Source: an uncultured Alphaproteobacteria bacterium
GTDB taxonomy: Bacteria; Pseudomonadota; Alphaproteobacteria; Rs-D84
NCBI GenBank assembly: GCA_944390225.1
Contig: CALXPB010000005.1
Span: 1 to 59,055 of the forward strand
Length of the DNA: 59,055 bases
Direction of reading: 5' to 3'
The notes below the pieces were generated by a model. The model did not search any database. It was not told the DNA's origin and saw only the letters and a program-made list of their open reading frames with translations. The position numbers and the translations under genes are program-made. Below are positions 43,420 to 52,945 of this stretch, in pieces. Position 1 is the stretch's first letter; each line of letters starts with the position of its first letter.

Positions 43420-44007
43420 ATGTTTTCTTTAAATGAATTTCCATTACCTTTTAACTCTGTCGCATTAGAACCTTACATTTCCCAAGAAACTATTGACTTT
43501 CATCATGGGAAACATCTGGCAACATATATAAAAAACTTAAACGATCTTTACCAAGGTACACAGTATGAAAATCTACCACTGAACGACATAATCATACAAA
43601 CAGCAAAAGATGACTCAGCAAAAAAAATATTTAATAATGCCGCGCAAGTATATAACCACAATTTTTTCTTTCATTGCTTATCGAACGAAAAATTTCCCAT
43701 CCCGTCAGAAATAACAGAAGCCTTTGAAAGCGCGGAAAATTTCTACTCTCAGTTTAAATCTGTTGCCACATCAATATTCGGCAGTGGTTGGGCTTGGCTT
43801 GTACAAGAAAAAGACGGCACATTAAAAATTATAAGCACTGCTAATGCAGATACACCTATCGCCCATAATTTAAAACCCATTTTAACTATTGATGTATGGG
43901 AACACTCTTATTATTTAGATTATCAAAACAGACGTGCCGATTATATCGATACAGTTTTAAAAAATTTGATTAACTGGGAATTTGTAAAAGAAAATTTGCA
44001 AAAATAA
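43420..44007 (+). CDS. sodB: Superoxide dismutase, Fe/Mn family (Fe type)
   Basis: A 195-residue dismutase. Metal ligands: His in DFHHGKHLATY, His in NHNFFFHCL, Asp and His in DVWEHSYYLDY. The motif GSGWAWLV and the N-terminal sequence fit the iron form. It detoxifies superoxide in the cytoplasm and argues for periodic oxygen exposure. The start at 43420 has AAAGGAG; a longer frame from 43372 does not. Monocistronic with a terminator. Confidence 0.95.
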   Translation: MFSLNEFPLPFNSVALEPYISQETIDFHHGKHLATYIKNLNDLYQGTQYENLPLNDIIIQTAKDDSAKKIFNNAAQVYNHNFFFHCLSNEKFPIPSEITEAFESAENFYSQFKSVATSIFGSGWAWLVQEKDGTLKIISTANADTPIAHNLKPILTIDVWEHSYYLDYQNRRADYIDTVLKNLINWEFVKENLQK

Positions 44008-44032
44008 AAAAACGGGTTTTTACCCGTTTTTT
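44008..44032. terminator. Bidirectional terminator after sodB
   Basis: ACGGGT, loop TTTT, ACCCGT with A-run and T-run on the two sides; lies between the convergent genes ending at 44007 and 44031. Confidence 0.88.
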
Positions 44033-45413
44033 AATATCTATCATAAATAACCGGTGTTTTATTTATCGTGTAAATTCTGCCATCATTTTCTGTATTATAA
44101 AAAATATATAAAACATTTGCCACATCACCATAAATCCAAGGATTGTTAATTCCTATTACTTGACGTTGGGTATTATAAGGAAACACCGTATGAAACGTAT
44201 TATCAAAAACTTGCGAATATTTGTCTTTAAAACTCACGCTTACTATCATATTCATTATTATTATACCATCTGGTGCAATTCTTGCTTTTATACGTTCCAT
44301 GAATTCAGCAGTTATTAAACCCTCTGGTATCTGATAAGAATTTGAATAAACATCTAAAATAATTAAATCATAGTTTTCATCGGTATTCTTTAAAAATTGA
44401 CTGGCATCTTGGACGACGAATTTTTTGTTATCGGTTAAAGTTTGCCCCAAAAAGTACTTTTCTGAAACATCTTTCAAAGTATGCTCTATATCAACAAAAG
44501 TGTAATCATTAAAAGTATCTTTTAAACCTGCTGTAAAACCACCTGCACCAAGAACTAAAATCTTATACTTTCTGTTTTTTGGAATTTTGTAAATAAAGTT
44601 ATCGTTTATATAATTTATGTACTCAGCCATACTACCATTTTTTGTATTATAAATTGACATTGGTAAACCGTTCATATCTAAAACTCTTAAATTTCCGAAT
44701 TCCGAGACAGATATTGTAGAATTTGCATTATTTACTAAAATACCGTATCTATTTCTTAGAACCTCTGAACTGTTTACCAATAAAGTCGGTATAAGTATCA
44801 AAACACAAATCAAAAAGACCCACCATTTTCTGCATGTAAACATCGCTGCAATTAAAGCCAAAAACACGATCATCATTACGGTATAATTTACCCCGATAAA
44901 AGGCATTAATATCAGAGTCGTTATCAGCGAGCCCATAACAGAACCGATTGTATCCCACGCCATAATATTACCGGTATAATTTGTATTATGCTTATGCAAC
45001 CACCTTGATAATAAAGTTGTATTAAAACCGAATAAGAAGGGTCCAACCGATAAGAAAACAAAAGAATAAATAAAAGTTTGAATTACGCTTGAAGTTATAC
45101 CCTTTGACCCAAGCCACGCAAAATATTCCGAGACCAGTGGGAAACTGGTTGCAACAAAAGCGATAAAAGCAATCGTCATAAAACTTACACATAAGATTTT
45201 TCGTATTTTTGAACCGCTAATTTTTTCAGATGAACCTAAGAAATATCCGAAAGACATAAACCCTAAAAATATTCCCATTATTATACTTGTAATTACAGCG
45301 CTGGAACCAACGTAAAAAGATAATTGACGTAATACAACCAATTCCAAAGATAAACTTACATAACCATTTATAAAAATTAAAAAAATCAGCCACAACCGCA
45401 ATTTACGCGTCAT
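44031..45413 (-). CDS. Spermidine-synthase-like protein fused to membrane segments
   Basis: A 460-residue protein starting at ATG 45413 behind GGAGAAAGGA. The first 215 residues hold about seven membrane segments (LELVVLRQLSFYVGSSAVIT is the family start); the rest is a spermidine-synthase/methyltransferase fold with LVLGAGGFTAGL as the nucleotide loop and YDLIILDVYSNSYQIPEGL as the gate-keeping segment. Such fusions are widespread but mostly uncharacterised; aminopropyl transfer is not established. The family calls it a fused spermidine synthase. Confidence 0.82.
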   Translation of the reverse strand: MTRKLRLWLIFLIFINGYVSLSLELVVLRQLSFYVGSSAVITSIIMGIFLGFMSFGYFLGSSEKISGSKIRKILCVSFMTIAFIAFVATSFPLVSEYFAWLGSKGITSSVIQTFIYSFVFLSVGPFLFGFNTTLLSRWLHKHNTNYTGNIMAWDTIGSVMGSLITTLILMPFIGVNYTVMMIVFLALIAAMFTCRKWWVFLICVLILIPTLLVNSSEVLRNRYGILVNNANSTISVSEFGNLRVLDMNGLPMSIYNTKNGSMAEYINYINDNFIYKIPKNRKYKILVLGAGGFTAGLKDTFNDYTFVDIEHTLKDVSEKYFLGQTLTDNKKFVVQDASQFLKNTDENYDLIILDVYSNSYQIPEGLITAEFMERIKARIAPDGIIIMNMIVSVSFKDKYSQVFDNTFHTVFPYNTQRQVIGINNPWIYGDVANVLYIFYNTENDGRIYTINKTPVIYDRY

Positions 45414-45476
45414 TCCTTTCTCCTTATTAAACACATACTAGTAAAAAAAACGAAACTCTTCAACAGAGAAAAAGGT

Positions 45477-45776
45477 TCACCGCACGTGTAAAAAGCGCAC
45501 ATCATCAAATTCTGGGTACTTACAAAACATAGCCTTTGCAAACGGGCACATTGTAATAATCTTTCTATTCTGATTACGAGCCAAATCCACAACTTGTCGC
45601 AATAAATTTATACCTATATTTTCATTTCTATAATTTTCTGATACATCGGTATGGTCTATTATTAACTTATCAATACCCACTCGGACAAAAGTTATTTCAC
45701 CTACATGCTTACCGTCACAATTCGCATAGAACCCTAACCCATCTGGAAACATATCATAAGTTATATCTTTTGCCAT
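45477..45776 (-). CDS. Small GNAT-type N-acetyltransferase (YjdJ-like)
   Basis: A 99-residue protein. VSENYRNENIGINLLRQVVDLAR is the acetyl-CoA-binding block (R/N-x-x-G-x) of the short GNAT family, followed by ITMCPFAKAMFCKYPEFDDV, where CPFA and the FDDV end are family marks. The substrate is unknown. Confidence 0.85.
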   Translation of the reverse strand: MAKDITYDMFPDGLGFYANCDGKHVGEITFVRVGIDKLIIDHTDVSENYRNENIGINLLRQVVDLARNQNRKIITMCPFAKAMFCKYPEFDDVRFLHVR

Positions 45777-45844
45777 GGTTAATGCCCCCTACCCGCAAAA
45801 TTATAGCAATTGATTATAAAGATATAAATCGGATTCTTGTCCAA

Positions 45845-45867
45845 AACAAAAGGGCTTGTACAGCCCT
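45845..45867 (-). terminator. Terminator of ldh
   Basis: AGGGCT, five-base loop, AGCCCT (45851-45867); on the minus strand TTTTGTTTT follows. Confidence 0.78.
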
Positions 45868-45874
45868 GAAATTT

Positions 45875-46810
45875 TTATTTACCGATAGAATCGTAGTTCT
45901 TTCTGATAATTCTAGCGCTTTTTCTTAAATCAATCGCTGCTTCGGCAGAAAGTCTGGGATTTAGTGTACATATTACTCCGTCACGACCGACTATACGCGG
46001 TAAAGACATAGCAACTGCTTTATTACCAGTTCCTGCGATACAACTTACCGTTAAAACGCGTTTTTCATCGTTAATTATGCAACGTAATAAGTCGGCAACT
46101 GCCGCACCGATTCCATCCCAAGTCGCCCCGCGCCCTTGAATGATTTCATACGCTGCATTATGAACCCGATGGCTTATTGTTTTTCTGGTAGTTCCAGGAA
46201 GTGATATTTTTGTCTGACGGCAGAAATCATCTAAACTCATTCCACCGACAACAACCGACGACCAATCAATTACACTGCTGTCGCCGTGTTCACCGATTAC
46301 ATTTGCGCAGATTGATTGCGTTGAAACGGATAACTGTCGAGACAAAATAGTTCGCAATCTTGCAGAATCAAGCATAGTACCCGTACCAATAACCCGACCG
46401 GCAGGAAGTCTAGATATTTCATAAGTTAACATGACCAAAACATCTAAGGGATTTGTTACAACTATTATTTTTACCCGTTTAGAATCTACGTTTGCCATGA
46501 CACGTGGAACTATATCCCTTATTACCGCAACATTTTTCTGTAATAAATCCGTTCGCGTTTCACCGGGTTTCTGATTTGCCCCAGCAGAAATAATTACTAT
46601 ATCGCTACCACGAATACCGCGATAATTACTAACTGCGTTAATTTTTACATCAAAACCGAAACTTGCAGCATGACCTAAATCTTCGGCAGCCGCCTGTGCA
46701 CGAATACCATCTTTATCAAACAATACAATCTCATGAACAAAACCCGTATTCTTTACGGCCGTCGCAACCGCAGAACCAACCGTACCAACACCTATGATTG
46801 CTATTTTCAT
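45875..46810 (-). CDS. ldh: L-lactate dehydrogenase
   Basis: A 311-residue NAD-dependent 2-hydroxyacid dehydrogenase that reduces pyruvate to L-lactate and regenerates NAD in fermentation. IGVGTVGSAV binds NAD; catalytic loop residues GANQKPGETR hold Gln80, the lactate-type discriminator (malate enzymes have Arg); GTGTMLDSARLR and GEHGDSSVIDWS give the catalytic Arg and His. A malate function is unlikely because of that Gln. Monocistronic. Confidence 0.92.
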   Translation of the reverse strand: MKIAIIGVGTVGSAVATAVKNTGFVHEIVLFDKDGIRAQAAAEDLGHAASFGFDVKINAVSNYRGIRGSDIVIISAGANQKPGETRTDLLQKNVAVIRDIVPRVMANVDSKRVKIIVVTNPLDVLVMLTYEISRLPAGRVIGTGTMLDSARLRTILSRQLSVSTQSICANVIGEHGDSSVIDWSSVVVGGMSLDDFCRQTKISLPGTTRKTISHRVHNAAYEIIQGRGATWDGIGAAVADLLRCIINDEKRVLTVSCIAGTGNKAVAMSLPRIVGRDGVICTLNPRLSAEAAIDLRKSARIIRKNYDSIGK

Positions 46811-46870
46811 AATAAAATCCCCCCAGTTAATTACTCTTCATTATATCAGAAAATAGATTCAAATGTTCGT

Positions 46871-47125
46871 TTATTTTAGATTTTCTAGTTCATACGGAAA
46901 TTTCATATATTGTAATAACGGTATAAAATGATATACAGGTATTGCCAATGTACCATTTTCATATTTTTCAAAAAAACTTACACTGACCCCGATAGCATTT
47001 GCAATATCTTCTTGAGATATTCCCAGTCTATTTCTGGCCGACTTTATCTTCTGACCAAGTTCGATATAGAAAAGTTCCTCATCCGGTTTTACAATCATTT
47101 CTTCTGGAATATTTTTTTCTATCAT
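46871..47125 (-). CDS. Small XRE-family HTH regulator
   Basis: An 84-residue DNA-binding protein. IKSARNRLGISQEDIANAIG followed by VSVSFFEKYENGTLAIP is a clear Cro/CI-type helix-turn-helix (about residues 26-70). No sensor domain is present. The ribosome site AGGTAG is weak. Targets are unknown; it may regulate itself or the flanking ldh. Confidence 0.86.
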   Translation of the reverse strand: MIEKNIPEEMIVKPDEELFYIELGQKIKSARNRLGISQEDIANAIGVSVSFFEKYENGTLAIPVYHFIPLLQYMKFPYELENLK

Positions 47126-47221
47126 TTGATACTACCTAGATTTATTTCCTAAATTTCAACCAAGATTATACGCAAAATCAAAACAAATTCCATAGGATTT
47201 GTTTCATAATAATTAACATAA

Positions 47222-47246
47222 AAAAACTGGGGAAACCCCAGTTTTT
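47222..47246. terminator. Terminator of proS
   Basis: CTGGGG, loop AAA, CCCCAG with five A and five T flanks; next to the proS stop codon. Confidence 0.88.
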
Positions 47247-48681
47247 AATAAGATTTTGCAACAAAGACATAACTTGAATCATTATCGTCCAGACAACGAC
47301 GAGATATTTTGTACTTTTCCATCAAATCATCAAATCTATCGTCTTTGGTTTGTTCGTATTTTATACGAAAGAAACCAATTTCACCGTTTGTTAATGCTTT
47401 TTCTAACTCAGTTAAATCAGCAACTTCTTTTATCATTTTTTTATTGCGCACTTCTGCTGCGTTGTACATATCAACCTGTATCTGACTTAGAATATCATTT
47501 GCTTCTTTCATCAAATCGGACACAGATATCGTACGTTTGGACTCTTTACCTAAATCACGACGAGTTATCGTTACGGAATCAGATTCCATTTCACGCGCCC
47601 CGATTTCAACACGTAATGGCACACCGCGCTTTATCCATTTCCACATCTTGTCCGGCGCACGCATATCAGAAGTATCTACGAGAACCCTTATTCCGTTATC
47701 ACGCAACTGCTGACCGACTGTTTCGGCAAACGCATTCAATACATCTGCATTTTCTTCACGAACAATAGGTATAATAACAATCTGATAAGGCGCAACTGCC
47801 GGCGGTAAAACCAAACCGTCATCATCAGAGTGTATCATGAACAAACTGCCCATCATCCTGGTCGTAGTCCCCCAAGATGTCGTCCATGCATGTTGCAGTT
47901 TACCATCTATACCCAAAAATTGTATTCCAAAAGATTTAGAAAAATGTTGTCCTAAATCGTGCGACGTACCAGCCTGCAAGGCCTTGCCGTCTTGCATAAT
48001 ATGCTCCAAGGTATATGTATGGTCTGCACCCGCAAAACGTTCTTCTGGGGTCTTTTCCCCCATAATAGAAGGTATTGCCAAAACCTCACGCATATAATCA
48101 CCGTACATCTTATGCATTTTTCGTGCGTCTGCGTTTGCTTCTTCGTGCGTTGCAAAAACGTTATGACCTTCTTGCCAGTTAAATTCAGATGTACGCAAGA
48201 ACAATCGTGGGCGCATTTCCCAGCGCATTACATTTACCCACTGGTTTAACTTTAACGGTAAATCGCGATGACTTTGAACCCAACGCGACATTGCTTCACC
48301 TATTATTGTTTCTGAAGTAGGACGAATGATATACGGTTCTGTCAATTTAGAATCTGGGTCTGGTTGTAATCTGCCGTCTATAAGTTTCAAACGGTGATGC
48401 GTTACCACTGCGCATTCCTTTGCGAAACCGGCAACATGTTCTGCTTCTTTATTAAAGAAATCGATAGGTATCAATAAAGGAAAATTTGCGTTTTGTACAC
48501 CGCAAGCCTTGATACGTTTATCCATTTCATCGCGCATCAATTCCCATATTGCCCAACCATAAGGTTTAATTGTCATACAACCACGAACAGGCGAGTTTTC
48601 TGCTAAATCTGCTGCCACAATCAAATTTTGATACCATTCACTAAAATTTTCCGCACGTGTCGGCGTTATTGCTGTTTTCAT
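47245..48681 (-). CDS. proS: Prolyl-tRNA synthetase, archaeal/eukaryal type
   Basis: A 478-residue class II synthetase. Motif 2 region (NVMRWEMRPRLFLRTSEFNW with QEGH), a threonyl/prolyl-type ATP site (AGTSHDLGQHFSKSFG), the anticodon domain (IPIVREENADVLNAFAE) and a C-terminal zinc-like domain ending in SY. The C-terminal Tyr ending and lack of an editing insert are features of the archaeal/eukaryal type, unlike the usual bacterial or short alphaproteobacterial ProRS. Four bases upstream, on the same strand, is the acyltransferase gene, so they are probably cotranscribed. Confidence 0.94.
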   Translation of the reverse strand: MKTAITPTRAENFSEWYQNLIVAADLAENSPVRGCMTIKPYGWAIWELMRDEMDKRIKACGVQNANFPLLIPIDFFNKEAEHVAGFAKECAVVTHHRLKLIDGRLQPDPDSKLTEPYIIRPTSETIIGEAMSRWVQSHRDLPLKLNQWVNVMRWEMRPRLFLRTSEFNWQEGHNVFATHEEANADARKMHKMYGDYMREVLAIPSIMGEKTPEERFAGADHTYTLEHIMQDGKALQAGTSHDLGQHFSKSFGIQFLGIDGKLQHAWTTSWGTTTRMMGSLFMIHSDDDGLVLPPAVAPYQIVIIPIVREENADVLNAFAETVGQQLRDNGIRVLVDTSDMRAPDKMWKWIKRGVPLRVEIGAREMESDSVTITRRDLGKESKRTISVSDLMKEANDILSQIQVDMYNAAEVRNKKMIKEVADLTELEKALTNGEIGFFRIKYEQTKDDRFDDLMEKYKISRRCLDDNDSSYVFVAKSY

Positions 48682-48685
48682 AATT

Positions 48686-49516
48686 TCATTCTCTTTTTTT
48701 ATTTTTTAATTCCATATATTTATCAGAAACTATTTTCTGCAGAGTTTCCGCAATCTGCTTTCTATCCATTCCCGCCAACGGCGGTGGTGGCATAATAGTT
48801 ATCTCTACCATAAAACCGCCTAAAACCATAATATGAAATACCTGACCGAATGCACTACGTTCACGCGAGCATGTTGGTCCCATATCTTGATTAGCATTAT
48901 TAAAATACGCAAAATGTTCGGCTAAATCATCATCACATATAGGACTGCCGTCACGAAAGCGATAATGCATAGCCATCGGCTGAACAAGTACATCAGAGTT
49001 TTCAATAAAATTAAACAAAGTACTTTTAAAGGGCTTTACATAAGATCCGTTTGTCGTTGTACCTTCTGGAAACAAAAACATCGGATAACTTACTTTTGAT
49101 AAGGTATCCTGAACAAGTTTCAACGCATCTTTTGCATGTGAAGGTCTTCTGTCTATGAATACAACCCCGAACTTTCGTGCAACCCAACCGACCAAAGGCC
49201 ATGATTCCATTTCTTTTTTAGCGATAAAACTACCCCCAAATGCCACAGGGAAAGTTGCTATTTCAAAAATGGATATATGATTAGCAATTACCAACAAAGG
49301 TCTATGTTTTGATAAATTCCCATGTACAACTATTTTTATTCCCGCCAACCATAAAAGAAAGCGCATAAATATTCCCATATACCAAACGGATGCACGACTG
49401 CGCGGTAATAAAAATATTATCGGCAATTGCAACACAACCAACACCCAAAAAGCAGTAAATTTTATTCCGGCAGATATAGTATTAAAGATATTCTGTTTTC
49501 TAACGCGAGCCATCAC
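48686..49516 (-). CDS. PlsC-family O-acyltransferase, probably OlsA-like
   Basis: A 276-residue membrane-bound acyltransferase. The catalytic NHISIFE (H-x4-E in place of the usual D), then AKKEMESWPLVGWVARKFGVVFIDR and FPEGTTT. The N-terminal hydrophobic region (about 15-40) anchors it. By sequence alone it acylates a lysophospholipid or similar; the overlap (four bases) with the gene at 49513, an OlsB-like N-acyltransferase, suggests it completes ornithine lipid or a related amino lipid. Alternative: ordinary PlsC of phosphatidate synthesis. Confidence 0.82.
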   Translation of the reverse strand: MMARVRKQNIFNTISAGIKFTAFWVLVVLQLPIIFLLPRSRASVWYMGIFMRFLLWLAGIKIVVHGNLSKHRPLLVIANHISIFEIATFPVAFGGSFIAKKEMESWPLVGWVARKFGVVFIDRRPSHAKDALKLVQDTLSKVSYPMFLFPEGTTTNGSYVKPFKSTLFNFIENSDVLVQPMAMHYRFRDGSPICDDDLAEHFAYFNNANQDMGPTCSRERSAFGQVFHIMVLGGFMVEITIMPPPPLAGMDRKQIAETLQKIVSDKYMELKNKKRE

Positions 49517-50472
49517 TCCTCACCATCTTCTAAATCTTTGGCATCTTCTATATATTCCGCATCCGCAGCGTCTTCACGTAACAAGAATTCCAAAAATGCG
49601 CGAACAACTTTAAACGAACCTGTCACAGGGAAAAGCATTATTTTTCCCAAAGTTTTCATCTTACCGTCTTTAACATCAAAATCTTCCAGTGCGTTTTCAC
49701 GGCCTAAAAAGTGCTTTTGATATGCAGCGTCTATTTTCTTTGTCTGCAACATAACAAAGACATCATAAGAATTAAAGGGTTTGTCTATAAATACACCTTT
49801 ACCAAAAGTAGCGCCAAGACGTAAATAACCTTTTATTAACGGAGTCATCTGACGACGCGCATCACTTTCATCAACGAATTCCCGCGGAAGAATGTTCATA
49901 CGAGATAATTTTGGATTTACACCTTCTGCAAAATTTTCTGGTAAAACTGTTGCTCGTAAACTTAAAGGAGAAAGATGATTATAATATAAATAAGATATCG
50001 CCTGTGCAGAATCAACCGGTTTAGAACCTGCCCATGACGCAACCCCGAATAAAATCATTATTTTACGACGAACAACGTATTCACCCAATCCTGCCCAAAG
50101 CATACGCATTACCAAAGCGTTTTCACGATACTCCTTGGCAACACACGCACGCGACATTTCTGCAATATTTGCATTATAACGTTTTATCTTTGAAATGTTA
50201 AATTCGGACTCTGTATAAAAACCGCCCATTTTTTCTGCGGCACTTCTATCAATAATTCTATAAGTTCCAACTATTTTTCCGTTATGAAAAACTGCCATAT
50301 ATTCCGCAAACCTATCATACGAATCATATTCCTCGCGCAAATTTTTCTGTTCTTCCGTAGCAACGGCACCCTCTTCCTCAACAAAAACGTTATAGCGCAA
50401 TTGACGAACCTGACGACGTTCTTCTTTATTCCGGGTTAACCTGACCTCATAATCACGAACTTTAATTGCCAT
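49513..50472 (-). CDS. OlsB-like N-acyltransferase
   Basis: A 319-residue GNAT-type enzyme. RQVRQLRYNVFVEEEGA, then GTYRIIDRSAAEKMGGFYTE and MSRACVAKEYRENALVMRMLWAGL are the hallmarks of OlsB, which joins a 3-hydroxyacyl group from acyl-ACP to ornithine. The C-terminal half is less conserved and ends in a Glu/Asp tail. The start at 50472 has AAAGGAT. Together with the adjacent PlsC-like gene this looks like an olsBA pair; the substrate (ornithine, another amino acid) is inferred. Confidence 0.8.
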   Translation of the reverse strand: MAIKVRDYEVRLTRNKEERRQVRQLRYNVFVEEEGAVATEEQKNLREEYDSYDRFAEYMAVFHNGKIVGTYRIIDRSAAEKMGGFYTESEFNISKIKRYNANIAEMSRACVAKEYRENALVMRMLWAGLGEYVVRRKIMILFGVASWAGSKPVDSAQAISYLYYNHLSPLSLRATVLPENFAEGVNPKLSRMNILPREFVDESDARRQMTPLIKGYLRLGATFGKGVFIDKPFNSYDVFVMLQTKKIDAAYQKHFLGRENALEDFDVKDGKMKTLGKIMLFPVTGSFKVVRAFLEFLLREDAADAEYIEDAKDLEDGEE

Positions 50473-50637
50473 AAAAAATCCTTTTATACATAATATTATT
50501 TCAAGATTACCAAAGAAACCTGCCCTTTTCAATCGTTTTTATTTTATCTTGCGATAAAAAAATATATTTAATAATATACATTTCGTATGTGAGTTAAAAA
50601 TTTGCATATCTTTGTCTTCAAACGCAAAGGATTTTTT

Positions 50638-50712
50638 ATGTTTATTTGTTCTAAAATCGCCATACTTTCCGGTGCGGTTGTTGCAAAAGGAGTATCATTA
50701 TGCAACAACTGA
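50638..50712 (+). CDS. Possible leader ORF overlapping the glycosyltransferase start
   Basis: A 24-residue ORF (MFICSKIAILSGAVVAKGVS and four more residues) with AAAGGAT upstream. Its stop lies 12 bases inside the glycosyltransferase ORF, whose own site AAAGGAG is inside this ORF. Such overlap would couple translation of the two. It may be chance. Confidence 0.35.
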   Translation: MFICSKIAILSGAVVAKGVSLCNN

Positions 50713-51848
50713 AAATTGCTTTTATTGTTCCTGATATGGTCATAGGTGGTTTAGAAACCGTATTCATTCAGACTCTTGATTGCCTGTCGAAAAGTGCACA
50801 GGTAAAAGTAGTAATACACACCACTTTACAAGAACCATTTTATATAGAATGGTTCAAAAAACATCCTGATATAAAGTTGTATACTTTATACCCTTTGTGT
50901 CGTTTTTTTGAGAAACTAAGAAAATACACTCGCGTATTCCCACTATCCAATATTAGAAAGATTATATTTAGTCTTTACAAAAAAGCGAAAAATCGTCAGG
51001 CTATTCATAAAGGATTATTCTCGGACTGTGATGTTATAATTGATTATAAAAATTGCCAATCAGCAAAAATAATGAAGTTTTTGCCAAACAAAAAAATTGC
51101 TTGGATACACGGTTCTATAAACTTTTTTAACGAATACAACTTAATAAAAGACATACCTTCGTATGACAAAGTCGTATGTATCACAAAAAGTTTTTTAGAT
51201 GACTTTTTATATCAATATCCAGAATACAAAAAGAAAATAACCCATATCTATAACCCGATAAATTATAAAGAAATTTCTGAATTATCAAAGCAACTTTCTT
51301 GTCCGTCGGGGAAATATTTCTGCGTGGTATCAAGACTTGATAAAGACAAAGATATAGCAACTGTTATAAACGCTTTTGACATTTTTTGGCACAAAGAAAA
51401 CAAACCAGATGTTAAACTTATAATTGTAGGCGACGGTACACAAACAGAAAACCTAAAAAAACGCGCAAATGAATTAGAAAGTAAAAAAAACATAATATTT
51501 ACCGGTTCTATACCTGTTCCATTCGGTTATATACGTGGTGCAATTGCTCATATTTTATCCAGTAAAAACGAAGGATTAGGAATGGTGCTTTTGGAAAGCG
51601 CTGCGTGTGAAACCTTAAATATCGCATCAGAATGTAAGAACGGACCAGCAGAAATATTACAAAACGGTGATGCAGGTTTATTATTTACTCCCGGTGACGA
51701 AAAACACTTGGCCGACATAATGGAAAAAGTTTGGCAAAACAAAGTCCCCAGAAAAGAAATGATTAAAAAAGCAAAAGATAATTTACAGAATTTTTCGGTT
51801 AATAAAATATCCGAGGAAATAATCAAATTAATCAAAGAAACAGTATAA
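50700..51848 (+). CDS. Glycosyltransferase family 4-type protein
   Basis: A 382-residue GT-B enzyme. The N-terminus IAFIVPDMVIGGLETVFIQT has the Gly-rich acceptor loop; the C-terminal domain shows VSRLDKDKDIATVINAFDIF, LIIVGDGTQTENLKK and SSKNEGLGMVLLESAACE with the E-x7-E-type donor site. It transfers a sugar, likely to a surface polysaccharide or LPS core. No polysaccharide cluster is nearby, so the acceptor is unknown. AAAGGAG lies upstream. Confidence 0.88.
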   Translation: MQQLKIAFIVPDMVIGGLETVFIQTLDCLSKSAQVKVVIHTTLQEPFYIEWFKKHPDIKLYTLYPLCRFFEKLRKYTRVFPLSNIRKIIFSLYKKAKNRQAIHKGLFSDCDVIIDYKNCQSAKIMKFLPNKKIAWIHGSINFFNEYNLIKDIPSYDKVVCITKSFLDDFLYQYPEYKKKITHIYNPINYKEISELSKQLSCPSGKYFCVVSRLDKDKDIATVINAFDIFWHKENKPDVKLIIVGDGTQTENLKKRANELESKKNIIFTGSIPVPFGYIRGAIAHILSSKNEGLGMVLLESAACETLNIASECKNGPAEILQNGDAGLLFTPGDEKHLADIMEKVWQNKVPRKEMIKKAKDNLQNFSVNKISEEIIKLIKETV

Positions 51849-51853
51849 TAAAA

Positions 51854-52933
51854 TTATTTCAGTTCATCTGCCAACATAGCAATTGCGATTGCGTACCAAT
51901 TAGAACTGTTCCAACGTTTAATCCGATAAAAATTAGGATAAGTTAAATATGCTTCTATTACAGGTTGCGGTGCCACATCTGTATCTATTGCATTGGGGTT
52001 TGCCGCATTCACGGATGCGGCAGCGGCGGCGGCAGCTCGGGTTTCCATAACAACGTTTACATCTGCAACTAAACCTGCCGTCATATCCGCAACAGGTATA
52101 GGCGAACCGTCTGGATTCATTACCCCCATAATCGCCCATTCAGATAAAGGTTTCTTTGTTTTACCGTCCAACAAAGAAACATCAAAGTCAGCGGGTAAAA
52201 CTACTTTACGTACAATCTTTTCGTTTTGGTTCCACCCGAGTTTATTTAAATAATTTCCTGCGCTGAACATAGCGTCACCAACGCTATGAATTATATCAAC
52301 TTTTCCGTCACCGTTGCCGTCAGTACCGTACTGCTTTAAAGTAGTCGGTATAAATTGAAAATGCCCCATAGCACCCGCCCAACTGCCATAAATATCATTT
52401 ATATCCAGACCATTATCATCCGCTATTTTCATCAAAGCCAGTAATTGATTTTCAAAAAATGTTTCACGTCGCCCTTCGTACATCAAGGTCAGAAAAGCAT
52501 CTGTCAATTTGTGTGCCGCTTTATAATTACCGTAATTGGACTCCAACCCCCAGAAAGCCAATATTACATGCGGTTGCACTCCATACTTCTTTTCTACGCG
52601 GGAAAGCATTGTAGGGTATGTTTCCCGCATTTTTCTTCCCTGTGATATTCTGGTTGGGTTTACCATTCGCGACAAATAACCGTCCAAAGTCAGTTTAAAT
52701 TCCAGTTGGTTTCTATCACTTTTTACAATTGACGGTATAAAAACCGGAGAACGTAAAGTTGCATTAACGGTATCTTTTGAAATGTTTTGCTGACTGGCTT
52801 TGACACGAACGTTATCCATAACAGAATACCAACGATCTATATCAAACACACCTCTATCTGCTTTTACAGTCAAAGGCATCATACATAACATCACAACACC
52901 GCAAAGGCGTGCAAAAAAACTATGTGAAATCAT
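51854..52933 (-). CDS. mltB: Lytic murein transglycosylase, MltB type
   Basis: A 359-residue periplasmic enzyme with a signal peptide (cleaved near residue 26, TVKADRG). Catalytic Glu in AFWGLESNYGNY; GSWAGAMGHFQFIPTTLKQY and the calcium-type DGNGDGKVDI loop complete the MltB pattern. It cuts peptidoglycan to 1,6-anhydro products. An Ala-run (AAAAAAAS) lies near residue 305, followed by a C-terminal domain ending YAIAIAMLADEL. The start is the ATG at 52933; a GTG three codons earlier is unlikely. Confidence 0.92.
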   Translation of the reverse strand: MISHSFFARLCGVVMLCMMPLTVKADRGVFDIDRWYSVMDNVRVKASQQNISKDTVNATLRSPVFIPSIVKSDRNQLEFKLTLDGYLSRMVNPTRISQGRKMRETYPTMLSRVEKKYGVQPHVILAFWGLESNYGNYKAAHKLTDAFLTLMYEGRRETFFENQLLALMKIADDNGLDINDIYGSWAGAMGHFQFIPTTLKQYGTDGNGDGKVDIIHSVGDAMFSAGNYLNKLGWNQNEKIVRKVVLPADFDVSLLDGKTKKPLSEWAIMGVMNPDGSPIPVADMTAGLVADVNVVMETRAAAAAAASVNAANPNAIDTDVAPQPVIEAYLTYPNFYRIKRWNSSNWYAIAIAMLADELK

Positions 52934-52945
52934 AAAGACCACCCT

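Noticed and set aside
45875-46810. Call as malate dehydrogenase
   Set aside because: The discriminating residue is Gln (NQKPGETR), not Arg, which marks lactate specificity.
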